From: Novosphingobium indicum | GTDB taxonomy: Bacteria; Pseudomonadota; Alphaproteobacteria; Sphingomonadales; Sphingomonadaceae | Length of the DNA: 64,000 nt | Assembly (NCBI RefSeq): GCF_014645195.1 | Contig: NZ_BMLK01000005.1 | Span: 186,001 to 250,000, forward strand | Direction of reading: 5' to 3' | In this document: in pieces, positions 51,757 to 60,589 of the stretch | How the letters are laid out: every line of letters begins with the position of its first letter | Position numbering within the stretch: position 1 is the first letter of the stretch | Made by a program: the position numbers and the translations under genes | Notes under the pieces: model-generated | The model's database searches: none | Told to the model about the DNA's origin: nothing | Seen by the model: only the letters and a program-made list of their open reading frames with translations

Positions 51757-52096
51757 CGGGCCTCTCCTTGATGGGTGCGATGAACTGGATGAGCACGGGC
51801 AGGCGCAGCACGGCGACAACGAGGAACAATGCGCCCGAAGCCAGCCAGAATTGTGCGCGGAACGCGGCCTGACGCAACGGATCGGCCCCAATGTAGCGGC
51901 TTGTGAAATTGTCTAGATGGAGCACCAGCCCTGCGAAGCTGAAGTCACCGAGCGCGGCAAAGAACAGCGTCCAGCATGCGGTGACGAAGGCCGCGCAAAC
52001 CGCCAGCCACCCGCAAAGCCGCAGCGTCACATAGCAGGCCGTCGCCAACGGACTTTCCGCCTTTCGGGGTGATTTATGAAGTGGCTGGGTCGTCAT
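51728..52096 (-). CDS. Two-TM protein of the tra operon (122 aa)
   Basis: TM segments about 22-47 (LRLCGWLAVCAAFVTACWTLFF) and 80-105; positively charged start. It overlaps trbI by 29 nt. Likely inner-membrane; no F equivalent recognised. Confidence 0.62.
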   Translation of the reverse strand: MTTQPLHKSPRKAESPLATACYVTLRLCGWLAVCAAFVTACWTLFFAALGDFSFAGLVLHLDNFTSRYIGADPLRQAAFRAQFWLASGALFLVVAVLRLPVLIQFIAPIKERPDGQERAAGR

Positions 52097-52156
52097 TGCA
52101 GCGGCCTCCCCGCCTTGTCGGACCGGATTGAAGCCCATTGTAAAACGGGCGCCAAC

Positions 52157-52172
52157 GCGCTACATGTAGCGC
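52157..52172. promoter_or_regulatory. Perfect 16-nt palindrome, mazEF-like operator
   Basis: GCGCTACATGTAGCGC is a perfect dyad lying 14 nt upstream of the antitoxin start and directly before its ribosome site (AAAGGAG). It is most likely the autoregulatory operator. Confidence 0.6.
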
Positions 52173-52186
52173 AAAGGAGATCGCCA

Positions 52187-52420
52187 GTGGCAGCAGCTTC
52201 CCATACACGCGTGACAAAGCGCCGCGCCAACTTGCGCGCAGCCGGTTTTCGGCCGGTGCAGATCTGGGTGCCTGACACGCGCGCGCCCGGGTTCGCGGTC
52301 GAGTGCCGCCGCCAGGCTACCCGGGTCGCCAGGGCGGACCACGCGGACGACGAGCTCGGAGCGTTCCTTGACGCGGCGCTCGACGACATGGACGACGGCA
52401 TTGGCAAGGACGCCGCATGA
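52187..52420 (+). CDS. mazE: DUF3018/MazE-like antitoxin (77 aa)
   Basis: RVTKRRANLRAAGFRPVQIWVPD is typical of DUF3018 antitoxins (RHH/MazE-like), followed by a helix ending in acidic residues. GTG 52187 has GGAG 7 nt upstream. It overlaps the toxin by 4 nt. The pair lies in the opposite direction to the surrounding tra operon. Confidence 0.8.
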   Translation: MAAASHTRVTKRRANLRAAGFRPVQIWVPDTRAPGFAVECRRQATRVARADHADDELGAFLDAALDDMDDGIGKDAA

Positions 52421-52740
52421 AGCGCGGCGACCTGGTGACGGTTGCGCTCCAGGGTGATTTCGGCAAGCCTCGACCGGCCCTCGTGATTCAGTCCGACGCA
52501 TTCAGCGAACTCGAGACGGTAACTGTCCTGCTGGTGACGGGGAGCCTCATCGACGCCCCGTTGCTCAGGATTTCGATATTGCCCGACGCGGATAATGGCC
52601 TGCGCAAAGAATCGCAGGTCATGATCGACAAGGCGATGACGGTCAGGCGCGAGCGTCTTGGCCTGGTGTTCGGAAGTCTGAGCGCGGAGGATCTGCTGCG
52701 CGTCTGGCGTTGCCTGTTCGTCTTTCTCGGCGGCGGTTGA
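52417..52740 (+). CDS. mazF: MazF/PemK-family endoribonuclease toxin (107 aa)
   Basis: Start MKRGDLVTVALQGDFGKPRPALVIQ is the MazF barrel beginning; then ETVTVLLVTGSL, LRISILPD, a KESQVMIDKAMTVRRERLG segment with the typical D-KA-TV-R order. It should cleave mRNA at short motifs. It is encoded head-on against traC on the other strand. Confidence 0.9.
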   Translation: MKRGDLVTVALQGDFGKPRPALVIQSDAFSELETVTVLLVTGSLIDAPLLRISILPDADNGLRKESQVMIDKAMTVRRERLGLVFGSLSAEDLLRVWRCLFVFLGGG

Positions 52741-52823
52741 GCAACGGGCACCACCGGCAAGGCGCTGTAATTCGGACCTCACGTCGAAGGGCAAGCGCGT
52801 TAGGCGAAGGGCGGATCGGCGCA

Positions 52824-55445
52824 TCATTCTGCCGCCTCCTGCTGAATCTCGTCCCCCACCTCGCCCTCATGAAAGTCGGGCGCACCGGGTTGGGGCGGCA
52901 CAAAATCGGGAAAGGCGACGCGCTCGATCGCGTCGGGTAGCGCCATGCCGCCCTTGACCAGCTCCTCGATCGCCGAGAAAACGCGCGGGCTCGAGGAATA
53001 AAGCGTTGCCGAATAGGGATCGAGCACGAGGCGGCCGACGCACAGCGTCTCCGGTCCCTTGATGAGCACGTCGGAATATTCGGTGCCGTTGCGCTTCAGC
53101 GAGCGCAGCAGCGTTTCGGTATAGCGGTCCATCTCGAAGCGCTGGTGGCGCGCGAGATCGTTGATCGTCTCTTCCTTCTGCTGGAGCACCACCGACCAGT
53201 CGGAGTTTTCCAGCGCGGCCAGCGAGCCTTCGGACTTGTAGAAGTCGTTCAGCGATTGGGTCGCGGTGACGAGCGCGCCGCCATACTTGCGGCAGGTGCG
53301 CGCATAGGTCTCGATCGCCTGGCCCATCTGCCCGCCGCCCAGCAGCTGCCAGGCCTCGTCGATCATGGTGAGCTTGGGCACCGAGCGGTCGAGATCGCGC
53401 ATGACCCGGAGCGTCAGGAACATGAGCGCGGTGAGCGCCACCGAACGCAGTTCGGGCTTGGACGAAAGGTCCGAGAGCTCGAACACGGTGAGCCCGGCGG
53501 AAAGATCGATCGAACAGGCGCCGGCAAAGAAGCGCCCATAAGTGCCCCCTGTAAGGAACGGCGCCATGGCATCGGCGAGATCACCGGCAAATGGCGATGG
53601 CAAGGCGCGCAGCGCGGCAGCGACGTGGTCGATGGTCCCATCGCGCTGGTGTTCGCGCCAGACTGCGCTGACCGCCGAATCGATGAGCCCGCGTTCGGTG
53701 TCTGAGAGCCTGTCCTGCTGGCGCGCCATTTGCCCGACGATGGCCTTGAGCATCGCAAGGCATTCGACCTCGTAATCCTCGCCGTCCGCATCGTCGGTGA
53801 GCGCCGCAGCGTCGATCATGTCGAAGGGGTTGAGCGAGAAGCCGGCAGACAAGCGGAACTCGACGAACGCGCCGCCGAAGGCCTTGGCCATGTGTTCGAA
53901 CGAACGTCCGTCGTCGATGACGATGACCTTGGCGCCCGCGCCAGACATCGCGGCGCAGACATCCTGGAGGAACACCGATTTGCCCGAACCCGACTTGCCG
54001 AAGACCGCGACATTGTGATTGCCCGCCTGGTTCTGGAACGGCGACCAGAAGAAGGGTTGCCCGCGCCGTCCGACCAAGAGGACATGCGGGATCGCCCCGC
54101 CGAGCGGCTCGCCCTGTACCGGTGCGATGGCCGCAGCCGTTGTCGTCAGCATCGTGCGAAAGCGCTTCATGCGTTTGAGATCGGCGGAAAGCCCGTTGGG
54201 CAGGGATAGCGGCATGGCGGCAAGCAGCCCCATAACCTGGAGGTAGCGCTCGTCGATGAGGTCCCACCCGGCGGCCTTGTAGACCGACTTCACAAGCCGT
54301 TCGTTGACATCGCCCTTTCCGAGCGGGGAAAGCGCGCCGACGCCGTAATAGACCTGCGCAAGCTTTCGCCCCTGGCGGATCTCGGATTGCACATACTGCC
54401 ATTCATCGCGCTGGTCGGAAAGCTGGGGCAGGAAGCGCGCTGAACGACTGTCGGCAAGGCTGGTCGTGCGCATGACCTTGAGGCCTGTGCGGGAGGCGAC
54501 GGCTTCCTCGTCCTGGAAGGCCAGCGCGAGCACGGTCATGACGTTGCAGCCAAAGCGCAGCTTGTCGTTGACCATGTCGCCGATGATCTTCTGCACGTCC
54601 CAGGGCGCCCATTGTTTTGGCAGGTGTCGCACCCCAAAGAAGCGCCAGTCGAAGGCGTCGGGCATGACTTCGCCGATGACGGGCACGCCATCGAGCTTTT
54701 CGCCGGTCGGACGGAAGCGTTCGGTGCGCAGCACGATCCGCTCAGGGCTGACCCGGGTCTCCAGGTCGCGGCGGATGCACTGGACGTTAATCGGATCGAG
54801 CTCGGAATAGTGTTCGGGCCGGTCGGCATTATCGACCGATGGGCAGAGGAAATCGTCAAGAAAGGCGATAAGCTCGACCGGACCCATTTCGCGTGCGGGT
54901 ATCGAGAGCGCCTGCAAGGTACCCATGAGGCTTTCGCGCACGGTCGAAAGTACGTCGGCGCCGGTCGACGATCTGAGCGAGGCACCGACCGAAAGGATCA
55001 CGCGGTGCGAACGCAGGTAGAAAGGCGCGTCGCGCGAGATCGACATCCAGACCCCGCGCCGCAGCCAGCGCGCGCGGTGCTCGGCGGCGCGGCCATAGAC
55101 GCCCTTGGCGACAATACGCGGCATGACCCAGTCGGCGATGCGCTCGCCCACCGAGGGGCTTTGCCAGTGGATCAGCTGGATTTCGCAGCCTGAGGGTACG
55201 GCGTCGGACAGGAATTGCGTCAGGATCTCGCCGCTGCGCTCGTCGGCGCCCATCATCGGCGCGAGTTCGAGGATGAACCCGATCGATTCCGTGTTGATGA
55301 ACATCCGCGCCTTGGCATCGTAGCTGCGGTAGGGAAGCCAGTTCGACAGCATTGGCGCGCCGAGCAGCGGGCGCTCGGCCTCGGGCCGGGCGCTTTCGCC
55401 GAAGACGAGGTCGAGAAAGCTTTCCCAGAATCCGCGCCGCGCCAT
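52824..55445 (-). CDS. traC: T4SS ATPase TraC/VirB4 (873 aa)
   Basis: TraC-F-type front (FLVLGESARP-like start), RADWVMPRIV, then the Walker A FGKSGSGKSVFL near 484-491, VIDDGRSF, and Walker B-type KLTMIDEAWQLLGG, plus TCRKYGGALVTATQSLNDF. It matches F TraC (875 aa) almost exactly in length. It powers pilus assembly at the inner membrane. ATG 55445 follows the traV stop by 5 nt. Confidence 0.95.
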   Translation of the reverse strand: MARRGFWESFLDLVFGESARPEAERPLLGAPMLSNWLPYRSYDAKARMFINTESIGFILELAPMMGADERSGEILTQFLSDAVPSGCEIQLIHWQSPSVGERIADWVMPRIVAKGVYGRAAEHRARWLRRGVWMSISRDAPFYLRSHRVILSVGASLRSSTGADVLSTVRESLMGTLQALSIPAREMGPVELIAFLDDFLCPSVDNADRPEHYSELDPINVQCIRRDLETRVSPERIVLRTERFRPTGEKLDGVPVIGEVMPDAFDWRFFGVRHLPKQWAPWDVQKIIGDMVNDKLRFGCNVMTVLALAFQDEEAVASRTGLKVMRTTSLADSRSARFLPQLSDQRDEWQYVQSEIRQGRKLAQVYYGVGALSPLGKGDVNERLVKSVYKAAGWDLIDERYLQVMGLLAAMPLSLPNGLSADLKRMKRFRTMLTTTAAAIAPVQGEPLGGAIPHVLLVGRRGQPFFWSPFQNQAGNHNVAVFGKSGSGKSVFLQDVCAAMSGAGAKVIVIDDGRSFEHMAKAFGGAFVEFRLSAGFSLNPFDMIDAAALTDDADGEDYEVECLAMLKAIVGQMARQQDRLSDTERGLIDSAVSAVWREHQRDGTIDHVAAALRALPSPFAGDLADAMAPFLTGGTYGRFFAGACSIDLSAGLTVFELSDLSSKPELRSVALTALMFLTLRVMRDLDRSVPKLTMIDEAWQLLGGGQMGQAIETYARTCRKYGGALVTATQSLNDFYKSEGSLAALENSDWSVVLQQKEETINDLARHQRFEMDRYTETLLRSLKRNGTEYSDVLIKGPETLCVGRLVLDPYSATLYSSSPRVFSAIEELVKGGMALPDAIERVAFPDFVPPQPGAPDFHEGEVGDEIQQEAAE

Positions 55446-55450
55446 GGCTC

Positions 55451-56626
55451 TTAATCCTCCTCGACGGGGGGAAAGGATGCGGGCGGGTTGGTCGCCGTCT
55501 GCTCGCCAGGCACCGAAGGCTGCGCAGGACTTGCAGGGCCCGATTCCGTCTGGGGTGCGCTGCTGCTAGTCGGCTGCGCGCCCATAGGCGATACGGCGGG
55601 TTCGCGCGCCACCGGAAGTCCGCCGGGCGCTTTGGCGGTCTGGCCAAGGCGCGCGTCGACTTCGGTCTTGATCGCATCGATCGGGTTGGCTGTACGCGCG
55701 GCATTGCTTCTTGCCCGGGCAGCAGCAACCACGCGCGGATCGGGCGGACCGGCAGGAGCAAGCGCGCTCACCGTTGGCGCCGGGTCGTGAGGCCCGGCTG
55801 ACATTGCCGCCGGCATTTCGGGAATGGACGGGCCGGAACCCGGTGCCGCGAGCGCCGATGTTGGTGCAGCCCCTGAAAGCTGCATCCACCCGCCTTCGTC
55901 GGCGACCGTGTGCACGACGCGCGGTTCGTGAAAATTGCCCGCGCCATCGACATAGGAGGGAAACACGACCTTCAGGACGCGCCGCTCGCGATGGACCAGG
56001 TCAGGCCGCACCGCCGCCAGCCTTCCCCGGCCCTCGTGCGTGGCGGCAGAGGACCTGACGCTGGAATGTCGGGGTCGCCGCTCGAAAGTCGGCCCTGCCG
56101 GAAACCGTGTTTCGGGTGAAAGCGGCCGCGCGTTCTGAATGAGGCTGAGCGCCTGGTCGTCGATCACCGTCGATGGCGCGCAAGTACCGCCCGGCGCGCT
56201 GCACGAGAAGCTGCCCTTCACATTGCTACCGAGAAAGGCCGTGCAGGCGGCCAGCTGCGTCGCGGCCAGTCCGACAGCAGCGATGCGCGCCGCGTGGGCA
56301 AGCCTCGAGCGCGGTTCGCAAGTGGCAAGTTCGCCGAGGCGGCAAGCGAGGCTCCACAAGGCGAGCCCCTGGTCGAGCGTCAACTGCAATTCTGACAGGA
56401 CAATATGTCCATGCGAGCGCCGCCACGCGCGTCGGCGCAGTTGCGCGCATTCTTGCGCGGTGAGTACCCTGCCCCTGCCCGGCGAGAACGCGGCCGCCAT
56501 ATCGCGCCACATGGCGATGGCCTCCTTGCGGCCGGTATTGCGCACGGGTATCCGCACCTGCGCTTTCGAACGGCGCAGGACCGCCCGGCGCAGGCCTGCC
56601 AGCTCCCTATTCGTCAGCAAGTTCAC
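55451..56626 (-). CDS. traV: TraV-like outer-membrane lipoprotein with long N-terminal extension (391 aa)
   Basis: The diagnostic part starts at about residue 110: a hydrophobic segment, LAAC lipobox (Cys near 128) and the TraV signature FLGSNVKGSFSCSAPGGTC. TraV forms the outer-membrane part of the transfer channel with TraK and TraB. F TraV is only 171 aa. Here a hydrophilic, Arg-rich 110-residue extension precedes the lipobox, and a Pro/Ala/Ser-rich tail of about 120 residues follows. No start codon near the lipobox is convincing, so either the extension is real or an unusual start is used. GTG 56626 overlaps the dsbC stop by 4 nt. Confidence 0.75.
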   Translation of the reverse strand: MNLLTNRELAGLRRAVLRRSKAQVRIPVRNTGRKEAIAMWRDMAAAFSPGRGRVLTAQECAQLRRRAWRRSHGHIVLSELQLTLDQGLALWSLACRLGELATCEPRSRLAHAARIAAVGLAATQLAACTAFLGSNVKGSFSCSAPGGTCAPSTVIDDQALSLIQNARPLSPETRFPAGPTFERRPRHSSVRSSAATHEGRGRLAAVRPDLVHRERRVLKVVFPSYVDGAGNFHEPRVVHTVADEGGWMQLSGAAPTSALAAPGSGPSIPEMPAAMSAGPHDPAPTVSALAPAGPPDPRVVAAARARSNAARTANPIDAIKTEVDARLGQTAKAPGGLPVAREPAVSPMGAQPTSSSAPQTESGPASPAQPSVPGEQTATNPPASFPPVEED

Positions 56627-57483
56627 GAGGCCGCTCCCTTGAGCCAGGTCTCGAGGAAGGCGCGCGGGCGGTAGCCTTCGATGACCGCGCCGTCCGAGCG
56701 CACGATGACTGGCGTCCCGGCAATCCCCTGCTCGCGCGCGAAGCGCTCGTTGGCATCGAGCGGCGAGGTGTCACAAGCGCGGGTGTCGGTAATCGGTGCA
56801 CCGGCATAGGCGGCTTTGATCGCCTTGCGCCGGTTGCGCGCGCAGAACACCTGGTTGGCAAGATCGCGGCTGCCAAGCAGCGAGATTGGCCGCTCGATGA
56901 CGCGCACATTCATCGCCTCGAGTTCGCTCGCCAGCGCGCGGCAGTAGCCACAGCGAAAATCGCTGAAGACCGTGACTGTCTTGCCCGAAGGATTGCCCCA
57001 GACGATGCCGCCGGCCTCGGGCAGTGCGGCAAGCGACATCGTCCGGGGGCTGCCGGTCGCAGCCGATCTGGCTGCGGCAGCCGTGCTGACCCCACGCCTT
57101 GGCGCTTCGACTTCCTCGGCTTCGCGCCGGCTTCCTGCCGCGCCGCCGACCAGGAGGTCAGGATTGATTTCGAGCAGGCGCACCGCAGTCAGGTCCTGGC
57201 GCGTCTCCATGTCGTAGACCCGCCCGATCAGGAGGTAGCGTGCGCTCCTGTCGACGTAGAAGAGCTGCGAGCCAGCGGTCACTTCGCAAATTCCATCGAC
57301 CACCTGGCAATCAATCTTCGAGACCTGCGTTCGCGGCAAACGCGCCTTGAGCAAGTCGGCAACCGTCGCATCGGCATCGGAAGACTGCGCTCCCCTGCCC
57401 TCGCCGGCATTGGCCCAAACCAGCGAGGCGCCGCTCCCGAGCGCGATTGCCGACAGGGCCCAGCCAAGGCGTTTCCATTGCAT
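56623..57483 (-). CDS. dsbC: DsbC/TrbB-type disulfide isomerase (286 aa)
   Basis: Signal peptide (LGWALSAIALGSGASLVWA), a DsbC-like N-terminal dimerisation domain (VADLLKARLPRTQVSKIDCQ), and a thioredoxin fold with C178-G-Y-C181 in SDFRCGYCRAL. It should correct disulfides in cysteine-rich Tra proteins such as TraN and TraU. ATG 57483 is preferred because AGGAGGG sits 6 nt upstream; ATG 57498 would overlap traB. Confidence 0.9.
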   Translation of the reverse strand: MQWKRLGWALSAIALGSGASLVWANAGEGRGAQSSDADATVADLLKARLPRTQVSKIDCQVVDGICEVTAGSQLFYVDRSARYLLIGRVYDMETRQDLTAVRLLEINPDLLVGGAAGSRREAEEVEAPRRGVSTAAAARSAATGSPRTMSLAALPEAGGIVWGNPSGKTVTVFSDFRCGYCRALASELEAMNVRVIERPISLLGSRDLANQVFCARNRRKAIKAAYAGAPITDTRACDTSPLDANERFAREQGIAGTPVIVRSDGAVIEGYRPRAFLETWLKGAAS

Positions 57484-57494
57484 CGTATCCCTCC

Positions 57495-58853
57495 TCATCC
57501 GTTGATGAACACGCCTTCGAGGAAGACGATCTCGACATCGATTCCGGTCGGCATTTCGATTACGGGCTGGTATTGTTCGGCCCGCTCGATCAAATATTTG
57601 GAGACCATATCGGCGGAAGTGGCGACGCCTTCTCCCAAGCCCCCTTCGAGTATCTCACCAGTGCCGAGCCGCTGGCGCTTGCCGTCGACCGTCACATTGG
57701 TGCCGGTGAGGATCGAACTTGTGTTCGCCGAAAATCCGCGCCCGAACCCCCCGGCAAGTCCTGCCAGGAAGGCCTGGCCGACCAGCGCGCCTTCGCGGCT
57801 TACCACCCGACCACGGACTCCGGTCTTGCCGCCAAAAGCGATGAACCCCTTGACCTCGGATACCGCGTAGCGTCCGTTCGGCTGCGGGCAGGTCATGCGC
57901 TGGAGCTTGACGTAGACTTTCTCGGAAGAAAGGTCGCCGCGCGCAGCCCCGTTGACGAGACAGCCCGAGATATTGGTCGTGAGCAGGCGCCCGTTGTCAT
58001 AGACCGACCGCGCAGGCCCCGTGATGCGCAGCACCACCGGCAACGGATCGGCCTGGCTCTGGACGCCGGCATTGGCGTCGACGCCGACGATCACCCGCGC
58101 CAGAGCGATCGAATTGGGCGGCAGGTAATTGGCGCTGTCGGTATAGATCGTGTTGCCCTTGGGTACCGGCGATCCGTTGCCGCTCGGGCTTCCCTCGCCG
58201 AACGAGATCATGCTCACTTCGCTGCCGCGTCCTGGCAGGCCCGCCGCCGCTGCGGCCGCTTCTCCCGCGGGTGTCGTGCCATTGGCACCGCTGCGGGGCG
58301 AGCCCGCCACCTGATATCCCGGTGGACTGGTTCGCCCGTAGAGCTCGTTGGGTCCGCCAGCAGGCATGACCGGCGACTGGCGCGCGGCGGCGAGCGCTGC
58401 GCGCAGCTGTTCGTTCTCCGCCTGGTAGGCTGAGAGGACGCGTTCGGTCTCGGGCGAAACGCTTGCGCCCTGCTCGCGCGCCAGTTGGGCTTCGAGTTGG
58501 TCGGCGCGTTCGGCGCGCGCTGCCAGCGCGCGCATGTTGGTATCCATCGACATCATCTGCGCTTCGGACTGCGCGCGCCATTCCTTCTCGGCCATATTCT
58601 TGTTGACCATCTCGTCGACCGAGATGCCTGCGACCGCTTCGGTAAGTTCGGCCTCGCCCTTGCCCGGACCGTCATCGAAGATGTAGAGCGAGCCGACGAT
58701 GAGCGCCGCTGCCCCCGCCCCGCCGAGCAGCAGCATTTGCTTGCGCCGCGCGGCATCATTTGCCGCCATGGCATCGCCCAGCGGGGCGGTATCGTCGTCA
58801 TCAGGGACGTCGAGCGCCTTGGGCTTTTTCTGGAAGAGGCTTCGCAGGTCCAT
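57495..58853 (-). CDS. traB: T4SS scaffold protein TraB/VirB10-like (452 aa)
   Basis: Cytoplasmic N-terminus, one TM helix (about 38-57), a coiled-coil-like stretch (AERADQLEAQLAREQGAS), a Pro/Ala-rich linker, then the TraB C-terminal domain with TGPARSVYDNGRLLTTNISG, LQRMTCPQPNGRYAV and GGKTGVRGRVVSREGALVGQ. Length like F TraB (475). It spans inner to outer membrane. It overlaps traK by 1 nt (TGATG). Confidence 0.92.
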   Translation of the reverse strand: MDLRSLFQKKPKALDVPDDDDTAPLGDAMAANDAARRKQMLLLGGAGAAALIVGSLYIFDDGPGKGEAELTEAVAGISVDEMVNKNMAEKEWRAQSEAQMMSMDTNMRALAARAERADQLEAQLAREQGASVSPETERVLSAYQAENEQLRAALAAARQSPVMPAGGPNELYGRTSPPGYQVAGSPRSGANGTTPAGEAAAAAAGLPGRGSEVSMISFGEGSPSGNGSPVPKGNTIYTDSANYLPPNSIALARVIVGVDANAGVQSQADPLPVVLRITGPARSVYDNGRLLTTNISGCLVNGAARGDLSSEKVYVKLQRMTCPQPNGRYAVSEVKGFIAFGGKTGVRGRVVSREGALVGQAFLAGLAGGFGRGFSANTSSILTGTNVTVDGKRQRLGTGEILEGGLGEGVATSADMVSKYLIERAEQYQPVIEMPTGIDVEIVFLEGVFING

Positions 58854-59662
58854 CAGCGTCCTCCGCTCGACTGGATGAGGTAGACGGCGGTTTCCTCGCC
58901 GGGTCCGATGGCGCTCACCGGGGTCATGAAGGCGAGGCTGCCGCGCGCGGCGAGCACGGTCTCATCGAGGTCCTGGGTCGCGCGCCCGGTGTTGCGCACC
59001 TTGAGGACGAGGCCCTTCAATTCCGCACCGCGCCATTCGCCGACCTGCTGCACTTCGAGCGGGCCAATCCGCACCGGCTCGAGCACCGAGGCGCGCATGT
59101 CATAGCCTTCGATAGGCTCGCCCCGGTACATCGCCTGCGCAAGCCGTACCGCTGCATCCTCGGGCGAGGTGCGCAGTTCCCAGTCGCGGGCGCGATCGCT
59201 GGCGATCGCCTCGTTGGCGACGAACACCTGCTCGGCTTCCTGCCCACGCACCTGGCAGACGAATTTGTAGACATAGCCCTTGCGGGTCGTGCCGAAGAAT
59301 GAGATGGCGGCGCGCGGGAAACCGTCGGGCACCGAGATGTAGATGTCGCCGCGCACCGGCTCGTTGACGATCTTGAAGTCTTCGGCCGGATTACCGGTCG
59401 AGATCTTCGAGACCGAGGCGAACTGGTCGCCGGCCAGACTGATGCGGGTCAGGTCCTTCGCCGAGGCCACGCACTGCACCGTGCCGTTGTCAGCGGTGAG
59501 CACGTTCTGGTCGGCAAGCGCGGGGCTCGCGAGCCCGGCAAGGCCAATCGCGATGAGCACGCCGCCCATAGGTCGTCCAACGAAGGCGAGCGGCCTGCTG
59601 GCGAGGGCCGTGCCGGCACCCACCAGGCCCCAGGCGAGGTTCCACGAGATCGGGGCGATCAT
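58853..59662 (-). CDS. traK: Type F T4SS protein TraK/VirB9-like (269 aa)
   Basis: A signal peptide (MGGVLIAIGLAGLASPALA) is followed by TraK features including VPDGFPRAAISFFGTTRKG and MRASVLEPVRIGPLEVQQVG. It is periplasmic and binds TraV and TraB. It may use a later start near the MGGVL methionine (residue 32), which would remove the odd N-terminal hydrophobic segment. It overlaps traE by 4 nt. Confidence 0.9.
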   Translation of the reverse strand: MIAPISWNLAWGLVGAGTALASRPLAFVGRPMGGVLIAIGLAGLASPALADQNVLTADNGTVQCVASAKDLTRISLAGDQFASVSKISTGNPAEDFKIVNEPVRGDIYISVPDGFPRAAISFFGTTRKGYVYKFVCQVRGQEAEQVFVANEAIASDRARDWELRTSPEDAAVRLAQAMYRGEPIEGYDMRASVLEPVRIGPLEVQQVGEWRGAELKGLVLKVRNTGRATQDLDETVLAARGSLAFMTPVSAIGPGEETAVYLIQSSGGR

Positions 59663-60231
59663 GCCTCGCCTCCGTTCTTGTCCTTATCCGTTACTTGTCC
59701 GAACCCGGCGAGTTTCAGGCTCACCCCCGAGTAGGACCAGACGAAGCGAAAGGTGCGCGCCTCGGCTGTCACTTCCTTCGAGCCGACGACAGTGTGCAGG
59801 ATGCCGTTGACTTCGCTGGTCAGTTCCTGGGGGTCGACGCTCAGCTTTTCGATCGTGAAATACTGCGAGACGTTCGAGCCGTTCTGCTCGCTCATGATCT
59901 TCATCAGCTCGGCCTTCATGCGGCCGTGAGTTCTGGGATCGGTGATCTCGAGGATCGAATCCATCCAGTATTGCAGGTTCGACGGCGAGCGGTTGAGCGT
60001 CAACAGCGCCGCATCGCGGGTGACGAGCTCGAGATAATCCTTGTCGACATGGCTCGAGGACAGGGTTAGCGGTTTGGCGAGCACCGGCTGCAGCACCACT
60101 TCCTTATCGCGGCTTGCCGCGGTCAGCGTCAGCAGTACGCAGATGCCGAACAGCAGCGCGCAGCCGATCGCGAGGTGATTGCGCTGACGGAGCAGGCGCT
60201 GTGCCTGGTTGTGCGAGATCGAAAGGTCCAT
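59659..60231 (-). CDS. traE: Type F T4SS protein TraE/VirB5-8-like (190 aa)
   Basis: Single TM near residues 22-40 (AIGCALLFGICVLLTLTAA), then a periplasmic beta domain with VDKDYLELVTRDAALLTLNR and TSEVNGILHTVVGSKEV. Length matches F TraE (188). Confidence 0.93.
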   Translation of the reverse strand: MDLSISHNQAQRLLRQRNHLAIGCALLFGICVLLTLTAASRDKEVVLQPVLAKPLTLSSSHVDKDYLELVTRDAALLTLNRSPSNLQYWMDSILEITDPRTHGRMKAELMKIMSEQNGSNVSQYFTIEKLSVDPQELTSEVNGILHTVVGSKEVTAEARTFRFVWSYSGVSLKLAGFGQVTDKDKNGGEA

Positions 60232-60232
60232 A

Positions 60233-60517
60233 TCAGCCTGCCATCACGCGAAGGTGCGAGGGTGGCGTCGCCTTGAGGCCCATGAAGGAGCCCGGCAGGT
60301 ACCAGTAGGCGGTATGGATGATCCACGAGACCGCGCGGCCTGCCTTCAACTTGCGCAATCCCCACCAGGCCAGCACGCTTGCAAAGAGCCCAATCAGAAT
60401 ATGTTGAGACAGGACGCCCCAGGCGAAGGGCACGATCATCGCGATGAACTCGTCGAGCGTCCAGAAGCCGATCAACTCCGGGTCATCGAGATGTGCTGGG
60501 ACCGTGTACCGGTTCAT
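60233..60517 (-). CDS. traL: Type F T4SS protein TraL (94 aa)
   Basis: Start MNRYTVPAHLDDPELIGFW is the usual TraL opening, followed by two hydrophobic segments. F TraL is 91 aa. ATG 60517 is chosen over 60529 because of size and motif position. The stop is 1 nt before the traE ATG. Confidence 0.9.
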   Translation of the reverse strand: MNRYTVPAHLDDPELIGFWTLDEFIAMIVPFAWGVLSQHILIGLFASVLAWWGLRKLKAGRAVSWIIHTAYWYLPGSFMGLKATPPSHLRVMAG

Positions 60518-60540
60518 TGCCGCCGCCACCCTCTTGGCTG

Positions 60541-60577
60541 TTCCGGCGCGGGACCATGCGAGAACCCCTGGCCGGAA
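60541..60577 (-). terminator. Hairpin between traA and traL
   Basis: TTCCGGC (60541-60547) and GCCGGAA (60571-60577) can pair across a 23-nt loop in the 72-nt traA-traL gap, probably an attenuator or processing hairpin that lets pilin be made in excess. Confidence 0.45.
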
Positions 60578-60589
60578 ACGGTGAATGGT

